A stretch of DNA of 62,441 bases from an uncultured Dokdonia sp. GTDB lineage: Bacteria > Bacteroidota > Bacteroidia > Flavobacteriales > Flavobacteriaceae. Under the pieces are notes generated by a model. It was not told where the DNA came from. It was given only the letters and a program-made list of their open reading frames with translations, and did no database searches. How positions within the stretch are numbered: the stretch's first letter is position 1; each line of letters starts with the position of its first letter. This document shows, piece after piece, positions 61,712-62,441 of the stretch. Both the position numbers and the translations under genes were made by a program. The stretch covers positions 1 through 62,441 of the forward strand of contig NZ_CALEMI010000019.1 of NCBI RefSeq assembly GCF_937910895.1, given 5' to 3'.

Positions 61712-62441
61712 CCTTCTATTATAATATCTGTGTCTTTACTATAAAAATATCTAGCAAGAATAAGAATAAATAACTCTGTTGTTACTGCTGCTATAGCAAC
61801 TCCATATATTCCGTAAAAATATCCTGCAATCAACGCTACTATTAAATTAAAAACTCCGCCTGTGACTAACGTGTACATTCTTTTTTTATAATGTTTTATA
61901 GCTGGGTAGTATAGAGAAATCAAAAGCATGTTAAGAGACGAAAACAAAGCAATTAAGGCTAGTATTTGAAATATGCTACTGTAACTATCTATGTTTACAT
62001 CATCATAAATAAAATGTAATAAAGGCTTAGCAATAAGTATCATAACAATTGTTAATATCATACCGATAACTGCAATTGGTATTGAAATCTTTTTTATAAA
62101 AGCTTTTATTTGAAAAGGTTTTTTTGTTGCCAACCAAGGAAATATGGCTTGATATAATGGGACAAACACATTTTTTAAAGCAAGCACTAACTTCTCCATG
62201 CTTGAATAAATTCCAGCAATTGCATCGCCTCCTAACATTCCTAAAATAAATGTATTTGATGAAGTATAAAGACTTGTAGCAAAATTAGAGATAAACAAAC
62301 TTGAAGAGTCTTTAAGTAAAATTCTGATCGCTTTATAGTCTGGTTTTTTAAAATCCACATATTTTAAACTATATAAAAATCCTATAATTCCTGCTACTAT
62401 AAAACCTCCTCCATTTAATAAAGGAACACGTTGATAATCTA
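61708..62441 (-). CDS. Wzx-like flippase, 5' end beyond the window
   Basis: The frame is open through the window edge (DYQRVPLLNGGGFIVAGIIGF and on), so the GTG at 62358 is internal and the true start is to the right. The visible C-terminal 244 or so residues have about seven helices. LFISNFATSLYTSSNTFILGMLGGDAIAGIYSSMEKLVLALKNVF is characteristic of Wzx/RfbX O-antigen flippases, which move undecaprenyl-linked repeat units outward. With the polymerase and initiating transferase it completes a Wzx/Wzy-type pathway. Confidence 0.88.
   Translation of the reverse strand, partial: DYQRVPLLNGGGFIVAGIIGFLYSLKYVDFKKPDYKAIRILLKDSSSLFISNFATSLYTSSNTFILGMLGGDAIAGIYSSMEKLVLALKNVFVPLYQAIFPWLATKKPFQIKAFIKKISIPIAVIGMILTIVMILIAKPLLHFIYDDVNIDSYSSIFQILALIALFSSLNMLLISLYYPAIKHYKKRMYTLVTGGVFNLIVALIAGYFYGIYGVAIAAVTTELFILILARYFYSKDTDIIIEG

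Overview
The window looks like chromosomal DNA of a member of the Flavobacteriaceae (Bacteroidota). The evidence is an ATP synthase operon lacking atpD and atpC, a SprE/PorW-type secretion and gliding lipoprotein, HU-CCDC81/SPOR, DUF4292, DUF6341 and DUF6427-type proteins, and TAnnTTTG promoter boxes with weak Shine-Dalgarno sequences. The core also carries a frequent palindrome centred on TTTCGCGAAA. I cannot name the genus from sequence reading alone; Dokdonia-like marine genera would be my first comparison.

Positions 1 to about 15,390 are the right-hand part of an integrated mobile island. It is AT-rich to the eye and contains no copy of the core palindrome. It holds a coiled-coil membrane protein, a secreted protein with a possible outer-membrane barrel, a tiny basic proline-rich ORF, a 1434-residue membrane P-loop NTPase of KAP-like design, a TPR/transmembrane/SH3 protein, a small membrane protein, a VirD4/HerA-like ATPase fused to a possible PD-(D/E)XK nuclease, and a large serine recombinase. 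Three of these units follow copies of one shared upstream repeat. The recombinase lies at the junction and the island interrupts dprA: only the N-terminal half of DprA remains at 15,390-15,916. The other half would lie left of the window. The NTPase-centred set is the best candidate for an undescribed system.

Positions 15,900-27,800 are mostly core. A two-gene membrane cassette sits between dprA and an HU/SPOR protein, followed by an acyl-CoA thioesterase. On the opposite strand are an EnvC-like protein, a DUF4292 lipoprotein, a TPR protein, a sugar nucleotidyltransferase, dUTPase and a flippase, then an outer-membrane protein. A 1.25 kb gene-free stretch holds two 120-nt copies of a probable small RNA.

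Positions 27,800-36,700 form a probable operon read leftward: sprE, bactofilin, atpZ, a small membrane protein, atpB, E, F, H, A, G. Positions 36,900-49,350 carry two ABC-transporter pairs, a PaaE-like reductase, a nitronate monooxygenase-like enzyme, a family 9 glycosyltransferase, an orphan adenine methyltransferase, purD and a CapK-like ligase.

Positions 49,350 to the end are a leftward surface-polysaccharide cluster: glycosyltransferases, an initiating phosphoglycosyltransferase, UDP-glucose dehydrogenase and UDP-xylose synthase, an acetyltransferase, two tandem O-antigen ligase-like proteins, a Wzy-like polymerase and a Wzx-like flippase cut by the window edge.
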